Positions 12,743 through 24,204 of a DNA stretch of 64,000 nt are shown here, piece after piece; position 1 is the first letter of the stretch, and each line of letters begins with the position of its first letter. A program made the translations under genes and the position numbers. The notes beneath the pieces were generated by a model. It ran no database searches, was not told the origin of the DNA, and was given only the letters and a program-made list of their open reading frames with translations. Location: contig MU405334.1 of assembly GCA_022836615.1 (NCBI GenBank), forward strand, positions 1-64,000. The letters run 5' to 3'. This stretch comes from Annulohypoxylon bovei var. microspora. Taxonomy: Eukaryota; Ascomycota; Sordariomycetes; Xylariales; Hypoxylaceae.

Positions 12743-13015
12743 TGCATTTGTTCAATATGGAAACTAGTCTCGACCCTTGGTATCAGAAGACGTTTACTAG
12801 ATAAATTAGGGCACGGTGTGTTTCATGAAGGCTTCGTAACAGTTGAGAAGGACGAATATGCCTAACGGTAATCGGGAATTAAGAGCCGTAAGCCTCACAG
12901 AAAGGCGCAGTCAGGACCAGGGGATCTTGCAGCTGAACATATGCAAGTTATTGCAATGTTCCAAATCGCATCATTAAAGGGTTTTGCTTTTTTTTTAATT
13001 TTTCTTTTTAAGATA
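12743..13015. promoter_or_regulatory. Upstream region of the NACHT gene
   Basis: This is about 270 bp of normal-GC DNA between the NACHT start codon and the RIPped block. It holds no convincing gene and is the remaining part of the NACHT promoter, possibly once shared with the phosphorylase gene. Confidence 0.45.
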
Positions 13016-16000
13016 ATTATAATTAATATTCGGAACAATTACATTAATTTAATTAAGGCCTTAATATAATTAATTTATTACGTAATTATAAATAATTTTA
13101 ATTAAATTAATGTAATTAATTAATAAAACGGTTAATTAAATTAAATTAATTATAATATATTAAACGTAAAAGTTTTTTATATTATATTAATAATTATATT
13201 TTACGTAAAATTATTTTTATTTATATCGTCGTCGTTAATTTCCACGAAATTAAACCACTTTTTAATTCACGCCGTAAATTCGTTATTATTTATTTATTTA
13301 ATTTTATTATTTTTTAATTCGTTTAAATAAAAATAAAAATAAAAATTTAATTTTTTCATTATTTTAATTCGTAATTATAACCGTAAAATTTAATATATCG
13401 AAATTATTTCGTTATTTAACGTATAACGTAAAAATGTAACCATTTATTTAATTATTAAAAAAAACTTTTTACATTTAATTAATATAAATTATATAATAAA
13501 AAAATCGAAAACCATTTTAAATAACGTTAAATATTTTTTTTAATAATTATATTAATAAACGATAAAATCGTTAATTTCGCCGTTGCTTTTTTCCGAATAA
13601 TTAATTTAATGTTAATATTTATCCACTTTAATTAAAAGTATAAACATATCGTTATCCCCGGATCCATTTTAATAATTTTCATAAAAAATTATAAAAAAAT
13701 TAATTTAACGTCGTTACCGTTTAAAAACTTAATAACCACCCCGTTTTTAAATTAAATTAAACCGTTTTATAAAACCTTAATATTAAATATTTTAAATTAA
13801 TTTCATAATCGTTTAAACTTTCGTAATTCATTTAATTCGATTATTTTAATAATTATTAAATTAAAATTATTTATAAATTAAATATAACGTAATAACGACG
13901 TAATAAATCGAAGTTTTATTTAATAACACGTAATAATCATTAAATTTATTTTAAATTAAATTTATATTAATTTAAAGAAATTTATTATTAAAATATCTTT
14001 TAATTAATATTTTAAACTTTTTTAATTTTTTTAATAAAAATTCGAACCTTAATAAAACGTTTTATATATTACCGTATAATTTAATTTAACTTTTTTTACG
14101 TTTTTTAATTATTTTATCCCTTTTAAATAATTATATAATAACTTTAAATAACTTTAATATTTTTATAAAAATTTTAATAACTTTTTAATTTTTATTAAAA
14201 AATTAATTTTTAATATAATAAATAAAAAGTTTTTTTAATTTAAGTTATACTTTCGTACGTTTATTACGGTTATTTTATTTTTATTATTACTTTTTATTTA
14301 ATTATAATCGTTTAATATAATATTAAATAAAAAAAGTTCGTTTTATTATATAAAATTAAAATAATTATTAAATAAAGTTATTAAAAATAATATTATAAAT
14401 ACGATTAATTAAATTCATTAAATCGGTTTATTAAAAAAATTATAAATAATTCGTAAAAAGATTTTTTTAATAAATTTTACGTATAAGGTTATAAAACTTT
14501 TTAATAAAGCTTTTTTAACGTTAATAATCGTAATTTTTTTCGTTAAAAATTAATTAATTAAATATTTATTTTTTAAAAACTTTAACGTTCGATTTAAATA
14601 ACAAGGTTTTCGTAATAAAATTAATTATATAATTAAAATAACGGCTTCGTTTTTTTAATTTTTTAAAACTTAATATATTTTTAATTTTATTTATAATTAT
14701 ATCGTTATTTTTAACATTATTAAAAATAAAATAACTTATTTTATTTTTAATTTTATATTTATTAATAATTTAAATAAATTAATTAATAATATTAAAGCTT
14801 ATGTAATGTTTTATAAGCTTTAACATTTTTAAAATTAATTTATAAAACTTATTATTTTTATTTTAAAAAAAATACGTAATATTATATAAAAAAAAATAAT
14901 TAAAAAATCGTTATTTATTAAAAAATAAATATATTAATTTAAAAAATTTTCGTAATAATTTTTTTACTTAGTTTTTATGTTTATAAAAAGCTTATTAAAT
15001 ACGGTTTTTAATCGTTTTATCGAAAAAATAAGTTTAATAATATTAAGAAATAAAAAAGATAATATTAATAAAGCTTTTATATAAGCTTAACGAAGCCTTA
15101 ACGCAGTTAAAGTGAAGTGTATATAAAGGGGCTTCGCCCTTTTATTATACATTTAAAAAAAGCACGCATTATTATAATCATTATTTTATCCATTTGCAGC
15201 GATGCAGCTGCGTTGCACTTGTGTAGCCCGTTAATTATTCACTTTGTACATAATTATTATTATGGGCCCCAATTCCTTCTTAATAAATAATAAGTAATTA
15301 AAAGATTTAAATATTCGAAAATAATTTAAAAAAATTTACTTTTAACGTAAAAAAAAAGACAATTATTTTTAATAATATATTTAAATAATAAACAACGAAA
15401 ATGTTTAAATTTAAAAGATTTAATTTATTAATTAATTATTTTTTATTTTTGGAAATATTCGAGATTTAATTTCATTATTATAATAATAAACTTATTAAGT
15501 TTTATATTTTTTCTTTTAAATTTAACCTTATAAAATAATTATATTTAATTTAATAATATTATAATTTTATAATTATTATATAAATAATTAAAAGCGTTTT
15601 ATATACCATTAAAAATAAATTATTTAAACTTAAATCGAAATATTTTAATAATATAAATTTTATAAACTTATAAACGTTTTTAAATAATTAAATTTATAAT
15701 ATTATACCTTAAGCTTTAAATTTAACTTCGAATTATTTTACACCATTTAATTAATAAAAAACCAAAGAAATAAAATTAAAAAAACCTTTTTTACTTAAAA
15801 ATTAAATTAATAAAATTAAATTCGATATTAAATTCAAAGATATTATAAAGGTTATTAATAATTATAATAAATTGTAAAATTAATATATTAATAATAATAA
15901 TTAATAAAATATAAAATATTTAAAAAAATATTATTTTTAATTTAAAAATAAATATAATAAATAAATATTTATAATATTTAAAAGAAAAACGCGTTATTTA

Positions 16001-16699
16001 TTTTTATATAAAACGGTAATTTAAATAATAATTAAAGCTTTTATTTAAAATAACGATAAAATTAAAAAATTTAAATTATATAATTTAAGTTATTTTCGTA
16101 AATAATTTACGAATTATAACGTTAATAACATTATAATATATATAAATAAATTCCTTAAATTTAAAACTTTATTTTAATATATATTTCGTAATATATAAAG
16201 TTATTTATAATATATAAAATTTAAATATTATTATTATCGTTATTTTTATATTTAAAAACATATATAATAATTTCACGTTTTATTTAAATTAAGTTTTATA
16301 ATTAATAATATAATTATTATAATAATTATATATATATAAATAATAAGAAAAATTCGATTATTATAATAATATATTTTATTTTATTTAATAAAAATAATTA
16401 CGTACGTAATTATAATATTTATTATATTTAAAAATAAAATTTTATTAACGTTATATATATTCATTTATTATAATAATTATTATAAAAATTTTTTATTAAT
16501 ATTTATTAATATTACCATTAAATTTAATAATAATCTTTAATAATTATTAATAATAAAGTTTAATATTTATTAAAATTTTATAATTAATACATTATATTAC
16601 ATTAATTTAATTTATAATAACTTCGTTAAATTAAATTAATTACGCATTAATATACACCAATGGATTAAGGTATAATTGTTCCAAGCACTGGTTATAATA
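13016..16699. mobile_element. RIPped element with degenerate terminal inverted repeats
   Basis: This is an AT-rich, stop-filled block with residual CpG. Its two ends can be paired. The left end near 13016-13041 and the reverse complement of the right end near 16672-16699 share GGAACAATTA, and an adjoining stretch differs only by transitions (TATAATTAATATTCGG against TATAACCAGTGCTTGG). That fits a cut-and-paste DNA transposon, perhaps Tc1/mariner-like with a TA target, but the length (3.7 kb) allows a nested insertion. No transposase can be read. The block sits in the interval between two divergent genes. Confidence 0.5.
15060..15290. repeat. RIP-spared island with hairpin inside the AT-rich block
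   Basis: Unlike its surroundings this stretch keeps GC-rich words such as GGGCCCC, GATGCAGCTGCG and GGGGCTTCGCCC. A hairpin can form at 15119-15150 (arms GTATATAAAGGGGC and GCCCTTTTATTATAC). It may be a structured end or promoter of the original element, or a separate short insertion. No coding frame is visible. Confidence 0.4.
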
Positions 16700-17051
16700 T
16701 TATAATAACAGTACCCTTATTACTAAGGTACATTACCTTCTTATAGGTAATTTTTAAACGTATAAATTGCAAACGCAACGTCGAGCTTAGAACGATCAGG
16801 CTGTCCAAGCCTCTATCATGGCAACCACTCAATTGGGGGCTATTCGTTAGCCCCTATTTGATTGGTTATGAGACTTCGGAGGGCAAATGATAAGGCAGAC
16901 TGAATGTCACGAGGCAGAATGGACTAAATAACATACTGCAACATAGGTACCTAAGTAACTAGGTATGTCATAAACAATAGTTCCCTAGATCTCCCATACA
17001 TACCTAACGATTTCTAATGCTTGTAGCTTCTACTAACAGTCATCGGTATGA
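16700..17051 (+). promoter_or_regulatory. Upstream region of the phosphorylase gene
   Basis: Normal composition resumes here. A TATA-like TATAAATT lies at about 16759. A GC-rich hairpin (GGGGCTA / TAGCCCC) lies at 16836-16854, followed by ATTGG (CCAAT box on the other strand) at about 16861. The palindromic word AGGTACCTA recurs here as in many intergenic regions of the window. Confidence 0.4.
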
Positions 17052-18429
17052 ATGGCTGATTTGCGACCTGAAGATTATTCCATTGTATGGATTGCGCCAC
17101 TGGAGATCGAGGCACAAGCTGCTATCCACATGCTGGATCGCAGACATGCCGGCCGATTCCCAATAGGCCGGGGCGATGATTACGTGTTTCAAGCTGGCGA
17201 CATGTGCGGACACAACATTGTCATCGCAACTCTTCCGGCAGGGCAAGAATACGGAACTGGCTCAGCTGCAGCACTTGCCAGTCAAGCGAAGAGATTCTTC
17301 CCGAACTTTTGGTTCGGCCTCCTAGTGGGTGTTGTGAGTAATCCCTCAAGGCGATCCCGCGACCTGTTTCTTATATTAGGCATTTTGCTCCCTTGAGCAT
17401 ATAAGATACTTACTCAAGTTTATCTTAGGCTGCTGGCGTCCCCAATCTCCGACGAACTCCGCCGCGAGACATACGATTAGGCGATGTCCTCGTCAGCGTC
17501 CCTGACGTCGACCGCTCAGGAACCGTAGCCTATGACTTAGGTAGGGAAACAGGAAAAGATGAACTCGAACTCCTACGACAAGGTCACATCCTAGCCCAGA
17601 CAGAGCCTGTGATAAGATCTGCAATTGGAAGTATTAAGCTTGACTCGCCGAATGAGTCCAGGCTGTTTCTTCCCTATTACGAAGCTATGAAGAATAAAGC
17701 GCATTCGAATGGAACGTTCGTCGACCCCGGACAAGAACTTGATAGACTCTACGAAGTCCAGGATAACGGGGTCGAGGACCTCGTAGAGAGGCAACGACGA
17801 CCTGATTCTCAACGCACCCTTGTATGGTACGGATCCATCGGGTCGGGCGAGAAGCTCATGAAGAATGCTGCAAAGCGAGACCAGCTGAGAGACAAGTACG
17901 ATATCATTGGTCTAGAGATGGAAGCAGCAGGAACCATGAATCGAATCCCCGTCGGCATAATTAGGGGCGCATGCGATTACGCAGACGAGCATAAGAATAA
18001 AGTCTGGCAGCCGTATGCTGCTGCTATAGCAGCAGCGTATGCTAAAGCTATCTTGTCTCAAATCCCTCCAGTCAACAAACCCAATGGTTCAAAGGCACGA
18101 AGATGTAGTAAGTAGCGTAGATGTTGTTTCATTATCCTCGTTACCTGATATCTCAGTATCAACCATTTTTATAATAGTGGTAACTAATATGGCTATTAGG
18201 ACTGCGTAAAGCCCCTGAAAATGGAAAATCAGGAAAGCGTCGTGCAAGGGACTCAACAGACTCAGACTCAGACTCAGACCCGGAAGATGATACTAGGAAT
18301 AAGCGTCCTAAACTAAGTGGTGCTACTAAGGCCACACCTAGCAGGGAGAGTGTCATATTCAGGGGTCAAGGTAACCAGAACGTAGGTTCCGGGACTATTT
18401 CAATTGGTGGGGGGCAGTACTTTCATTGA
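17052..18429 (+). CDS. Nucleoside phosphorylase superfamily protein with C-terminal amyloid-like motif
   Basis: Three exons (17052-17333, 17429-18107, 18200-18429) join in frame to 396 residues. The introns have GTGAGT and GTAAGT donors and TTAG acceptors. Residues 1 to about 310 are a PNP_UDP-type domain: YGTGSAAALA, GLLVGVAAGVPN at the first splice junction, GLEMEAAGTMN and RGACDYADEHKN are hallmarks of the version found at the N-terminus of fungal NLRs. The third exon encodes a basic/acidic linker (DSDSDSDPEDD, KRPK) and ends with GQGNQNVGSGTISIGGGQYF plus His. Such G/N/Q-rich C-terminal tails are seen on effectors activated by NLR-templated amyloid folding. No NACHT domain follows, so the protein is stand-alone. 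Whether it cleaves a nucleoside or acts as a death effector is not known. The neighbouring NACHT gene has a similar motif at its N-terminus. Confidence 0.85.
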
Positions 18430-18641
18430 GAGCAGGCGTCGTGACAGTATTGTGGTAGTTTTGGCAATGTAGAGCCATAATTTCACGAAAGGGGGCAACT
18501 TTAAGTTAAGAAGCACTTACTTGTTTTGATATCTTCCTCCCTGGGCTTCCTAACATCAAGGCAAAACAGCGCTTATTGGAGGGTAGATATTCCCTAGTTT
18601 CATTAGAAATGACGATAGATTTTCTTAGTATCTCGCATCCC

Positions 18642-20243
18642 CTATAACAAGCTCTTAGGCCCGTCCCCCTTTTCACCCCGACATCCAGGCTTCTCTCCGG
18701 GGGCCTCGTCCTCTGTCGGTATTTCAGCCGGCACATCCGTAGCCGCGCCTTCGACATTCGTCTCGACATCGGCTTGCGCCCTCGACGACTGCGCACGTTC
18801 CTCCGCCCTCGGCTCCCTCATATCCCACCCACCGCGCCAGCCTACCCAGCGCGTCTCATGCGGGCCCCTCGCGAAAAGAACCAGCAGCCCCGCTATGATC
18901 TGCGCGATGTTGAACGCGCCCGAGTACGTCCAGCCGCCTCTCGCGTACAGGGCGTTGCCGACGGCCGTGCCGAACAGCTGGCCGCAGAAGGTGTGGACCA
19001 TGTAGACGGCGTTCACGGCGTTCTGCGCCGTGGAGTCCACGTGGGCTATGGCCACGCGGTTGGCGACGATGATCGTGTTCATCCCGAGGTCCCCGAAGAA
19101 CGCCCAGACCACCGGGCCCGCCAGGGAGAAGGTCCCGACGAACGTGCCGATGCATATCGCGGCGACGGTTACCAGGTGCGCGATGATGAGCGAGCCGTGG
19201 GGGTGCAGGTTCGCTATTAGCAGGCGCGAGATGACCGGGTTCAGAAACACCGGCGAGATCCCGATGAGCGCGAAGAGGCCGATGGCCAGGGTGGACAGGT
19301 GGAAGACGTCGGCAAGCTGGAACGTCAAGGTCGTCCAGAACGAGGTGAACATGCCCATCGTCAGGAAAGCGATGAGCGCGTTCTGGGTAAGTTCGGGCTT
19401 TTGGAAGGGCAGCGTAGCGATCTTCAGGAGAATCCTAGGGTAGGATGTGCCGGGGCTCAAGATCGGATAATCGGGCATCACAAGAAAGAGGAAGACCCAA
19501 ACGAGCACCTGGAGGCCGAAGGAAACCCAGTAGACGTTTCTCCACGATGTGTATTGAGTCACAATACCGCTGAGGAGACGCGCGACGAGGACGCCGAAGA
19601 CGAGGCCAGACATGACTATGGAGATCATGGTAGCCCGATGTCGCCGTGGCGCATACTGGACTGCGAGCGGAAACATGAGTTGCGGGGTCACCGTCAAGAG
19701 GCCGACCAAAAAGGAGAGCCCTAGGAAGGCAGAGAAGGATTTGGTGAGGGTACACCCAAGCCACTATGAGGGGTCAACGGAGTTTTCTTTAGTTTTAGCT
19801 GTATGCATACTATTAGGGCCGTCATGAATATTAGACTAAGGATCATCGGTCGCCGTCGGACGATATCTCCAACCGGCACGATAAGGAGGAGCCCGACGGC
19901 GTACCCGGCCTGAGTAAGTGTCGGCACCAAAGAAGAACGCTGATCCGAGACATTGAAGTCATCCGCGAGGATGTTCAGGATGGGGTGCGTATAGTACAGG
20001 TTCGCGACACTGAAGGAAGCAGTCTAGTCATAATCAGCAGGAGATTGCGTAGAATTATGAGGATATCTTAAACCCGATATCTTAAATATCGCTTACTAGT
20101 CCGAATAGAATGTTCATTGTCCATGTAAGATCGTGATTCGCTTCCGGGTCCCATTTAACCCATGGTGGCGTCCAGATGAGTCGCTCGACGGCGCTCGCAA
20201 ACCCCTGGCTGTAACTTTTCGAGGGCTTTTCGCTACCCATCAT
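18642..20243 (-). CDS. MFS transporter, YfiS-like
   Basis: Three exons (20243-20097, 20023-19811, 19763-18642) give 493 residues. Introns are 73 bp (GTAAGC...CTAG) and 47 bp (GTATGC...ATAG); both junctions are in phase 0. The second intron was placed so that the exon resumes as WLGCTLTKSFSAFLGLSF, a good membrane helix. The protein opens with a soluble 45-residue segment. It then has about 12 hydrophobic helices, the loop GDIVRRRP after the second helix (typical of MFS) and a charged, Glu-rich C-terminal tail. Substrate unknown. Two start codons lie in tandem at 20243 and 20240. Confidence 0.85.
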
Positions 20244-21362
20244 ACTCTACTAGCTTACTAGACCTAGTTTACTACCTCTTGAATAAGTAGGAGTGAGTAT
20301 GTAATACGGTTAGTCTAATGAAACTGAGAGAGGTAGAATACATACACAACATACATATATGAGCAACGTCCAGGTCAATCAGGAGTCACACCGAAAAACA
20401 AGTCACTGATACACGCTGACTGGAAAACGTTGGTCTCCGCTGGTTTCCGCCCGAATGCCGAACAGCAAGGGAAGACGATGAGAGTGGAATAATGTTGCAT
20501 TGTGAACAAACAGGGGTCCGAAAAGACGGACAGCTCTTTGTTAGACAGGTCCTCTGACTGATGAATAACTAGTACCATCTATTAGCCTAATTTAGAATAA
20601 TAGGTAAAGTCTAAGTCTATAACTTTCAATTTGGATGATAGCATATATGAGAATTTTATGAGATTAATCTTCCAGGTCATCAGAGCTAGGGGTTTAGAAC
20701 TAGCCGCTGCGCCAGGTTCCATATAATGACGCTACGACTAACCTATATTCCGCGTCTTCGGCGCCACTAAGATCAGCCCGAAAGATTTTTATCTACACCT
20801 GTACATACAAAAGTGCCTGAAATAATACCAATTTTGTTACGACCCTAAACATGAGAACATGAACACATCCAGGGATCGATATTATCTCTATTCGCGAGTC
20901 GCGTCCAGTCCAGCACGAAGGTAGCCGAAATTTAACTGATGCTTCATTCCCAACACAATCGGAACATATTCGAGAATCCTATGGTAATACCTCCCAGAGC
21001 CGGGTGTAATCCTTCGTACGCATCCGGCTCCCCATAGATCGTTAGTACAACAGTGACACTTCCACGCCTCTCTCAACAAGTGGCTCACTGTGTACTGATG
21101 AACAGCATTAGTAGTAACCAAATGAGAAACAAACATTCATTCGGTGCTCCGAATCCCCTCAAAAATGAATATTACTGTAAGATGGTAATTCGAAAACTTA
21201 AATCGCGACAATGTTGAAAATATATCTTCGCTGTTTATTCAGTAGGGTATCATCCAAGGCTCCCAGTCCCGCCTATTGCCATGGTACATGGCACATTTAA
21301 TACATAACTATCCCAGGTCCTCAGCAAACCCATTACATCCTATTCATACATGCGAACAAGCT
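20244..21362. other. Intergenic, no gene seen
   Basis: Normal-GC DNA between two minus-strand transporter genes. The short open frames at 20375-20578 and 20888-21136 have no recognisable motif or splice context and are not called. Confidence 0.5.
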
Positions 21363-22858
21363 TCAAACAGCAGCAGCATCGGCGTTGGCGTCGTTCTGCT
21401 TATTAAGCGCGCTTTCTTCCGTGACCTGGGCCTCCGTCACCTTCACTTCGTAGCTGTGGTCGAGCTCCGAAAGCACGATCCAGGTGAACGGGATGCAGAG
21501 GACGGTGATGCCGAAGTTGAGCCCGATGCTGACGAAGTGGTTGGCGCCACCTTCGGATTGCATACTGGGGTTAGATAGTTAGCATATGATGAAGCACTCA
21601 GAATTAGGAAAGAGATCAAAAGAATAACTCACGCCCAAGCCACTGTCTGTCCTAACGCCTCGACTCCTCGCAGGATACCCGTGTGATGCGACAGCGACGA
21701 CAGGTCCGTTGCGTACTGGCCCACAAGCCAATAGAGGAACTGCTGGAAAGCTTGGCCCGCAAAGGTCCAGAAGAACACGAGCGCGTACGCAGAGCCAAAT
21801 CCGCCCTGAAACCAATCGAACAAAGGGGCAGTGGGCGCGTCGTAAAACCGCTTCTGTAGAATAATAGCCCAGATCCAGGTACCGATGAGTATGGTAACGA
21901 TAGCGGTAAAGGCGATGCGGCCCCGCGTTCGGATGTGGATGCGTTGGCGGTCGAGTAGCGCGGCGACGAGGAAGGAGCTGAAGATACCGGCGAAATTGGT
22001 GAAGAAGGACGAAAAGGCGCGCGAGCGGACCGTAAAGTACTTGGTCAGCCAAGTGCTGACGAAACCGTTGTAGAAATAGCTGATGAAAAATGCCGGTAGC
22101 AGTAACAGCACGCGCCTAGAAGCCAGGAGCACGCCTACGGCCCGGAACTCAGCACGCCAAGTCGCCTCCTTGCGCACAACGACGAGCGTGCCGTCCCGTC
22201 GCCAAACCTTGCTCGCGGGGCTGAGACAGAGAGCAATTGGTAGACCCAGGCACATGATCACGATGAATACAATGTACGTAGCAGAGCCTACAGAGCCAGA
22301 ACTCGAGCGCTGCGCGTTGAGACCAAGGTTGATGGCACCTCCAACAATAGGACCGGCCGCCTTCGCAGTTTGCCAGATGGCAAGGTAGAACGCACGGTCT
22401 TTGGGACTCGGATAACCGATGATGATAGCAGCCTCGGCGGCCCAAAAGAAGCCTGCGGATATACCGCAGAGAGCGCTACCGAACAGCATAAACCAGGTGG
22501 TGGCGTTGACGTTGTTAGCGTACAGACCTGCGCCATAGAGCGGGTACCCTATTGCGCCGATAGCCAGACCGTACCGCAGGCCGATACGATTGTTGATCGC
22601 GCCAGCCGCCACGCAAACGATGGAGAAGAGACCGTAGACTAGAGCGTTGGCCGCCGATACAGCGTAGGGTTCGGCCGCACCACCGGCCCCGAGTCCGCCA
22701 AGCGCATCCCACATGCCCGGCGCCGTAAAAGAGACACCGCATGCGACAGCAATCTGGAAGGGGACGGATCGGAAGATTGAATGCCTGAGCGGTTTGGAGG
22801 TCGCGGACACGACAACCTCCTCAGGGTTTTCGGCGTAATCCGAAGTTGAACTCGCCAT
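21363..22858 (-). CDS. UNC93-like MFS membrane protein (DUF895 type)
   Basis: Exon 1 is 22858-21633 and exon 2 is 21564-21363, around a 68-bp intron (GTGAGT...CCCAG); the product has 475 residues. I chose the ATG at 22858 (MASSTSDYAENPEE) because the frame upstream of it is long but unlike the family. After a 40-residue soluble N-terminus come GPGMWDALGGLGAGG-like sequence (here APGMWDALGGLGAGG), YAVSAANALVYGLF and INNRIGLRYGL, which are characteristic of fungal UNC93-like proteins. About 11-12 hydrophobic helices follow, then a polar tail in exon 2. Family members are membrane proteins of poorly known function. It lies tandem with, and in the same direction as, the other MFS gene, 1.1 kb away. 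Confidence 0.85.
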
Positions 22859-24204
22859 TTTCTCTTTTTTCCTGACAATATTCCCGTCGCTACTGTATAT
22901 TATCACCAAGAATAATTGTCCGAGTAGGAGAGTCGCTATGAGTGCAACGGACTCGGAAGAAATTCGAAGTCTTCTTCCAGCGCGACATAACGCCACGCCT
23001 TATGCGCCTGTGAGCACGCATTATATATACGCATGGTTGTCGCGAAGCCGAACTGACAGAGGTCGAAATTTTCGTGTGGACCCAATTGCGTGATCGTCTG
23101 GATCCAGGCTTTTTCGCTAGTAGCGTGACAGTCTGGTGCAGACACCGATAGGTACTGACTAGCCTAACCCACCGGGATGAGCCGCAGTTTTTTTCCTTAC
23201 AGCCATTCAAATACTACCTATTCATTTCCTCGTGAATTGACGAAGTGTTTGAGTGGAAGTTGGATTTCAAGACTCTGTAGGGCTTTTAGATATGAATCTA
23301 AAGTTAAAACATATCGAACTGATTAGTAGCAAGAAAGGGGAAAGGTTAAATGGATGCTAGTAAGCAAATATGGCATAACGTAAATCTGGAATCATGGTGA
23401 CGATAGAGTTTAAGAGCCGCGACTAGCCAGGCATGATAGTACAGGGATTGCCCTGTATGCGGCACAGTTTCGGTGTAATGTGTAAACGAAACTCTTAGTG
23501 AAATGGCGCCATTGAAACAGAGTCATTAAAGGAGAAGGAGCCCCAACCTGTAACTGTAGCTGTAGCTGCAGCTGCAGCTGCTGAATCCGGGGTACGGTCC
23601 GATGGATTACCTAAGGTTGATATTAGGATTCGGTAAGTCAGCCCCGGGGCTCATATGATGGTGTTCAGGGGCAATGTTTCGAAGAAGAGAAAATGTATCT
23701 AAGCTTGCCTACTGATAGCTTAAGGTAAGTCCCTTAGAAAACGTTGTTCAGGTAGTACCTAGATATTCATCTTCGTGCGGTGGTAATGTCGTACACAAAC
23801 ATTAGAATCTGTATCACACATCAACATATCAACACTTTAAAAAGGGGTAAGCCAATAAACCAGTTTTAGCCTAGGGCACAACGTCAAACGTTATACTCAT
23901 TTACCCTTCCCCAACTCCTAGCATATTAATCAGTTTAATCTATGTCGATAGAAAGACTGCTAGGTACCTAAGTAGCTAGCTAGTGAGAATGAACAATTCA
24001 TCGGGGACCGCCCCTGACCAGAGCTAGGAAAACGACTCTTAACCAGTCCAACACGGCCATGAGATGCGAGGTCTCATGCAATCATTCACTCGTTTGTTCA
24101 TCCCTCCACAAGCGGTCCCCATCAACATAGACATCGGTATCAGTGTACCTCGACGACCCCATGGGCAGTCTCATGTCAAGTTAGGACCCGGTGTTTACAG
24201 CATC
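22859..24204. other. Intergenic, with CTGCAG-rich microsatellite
   Basis: No gene is visible. A (TGTAGC/TGCAGC)n tract lies at about 23553-23582. The frames at 22890-23210 and 22936-23145 lack any family motif. The 5' region of the UNC93-like gene lies at the left end. Confidence 0.5.

Noticed and set aside
18774..19724. Plus-strand frames opposite the YfiS-like transporter
   Set aside because: Shadows of a GC-rich membrane-protein exon; the minus strand has clear helices and MFS loops.
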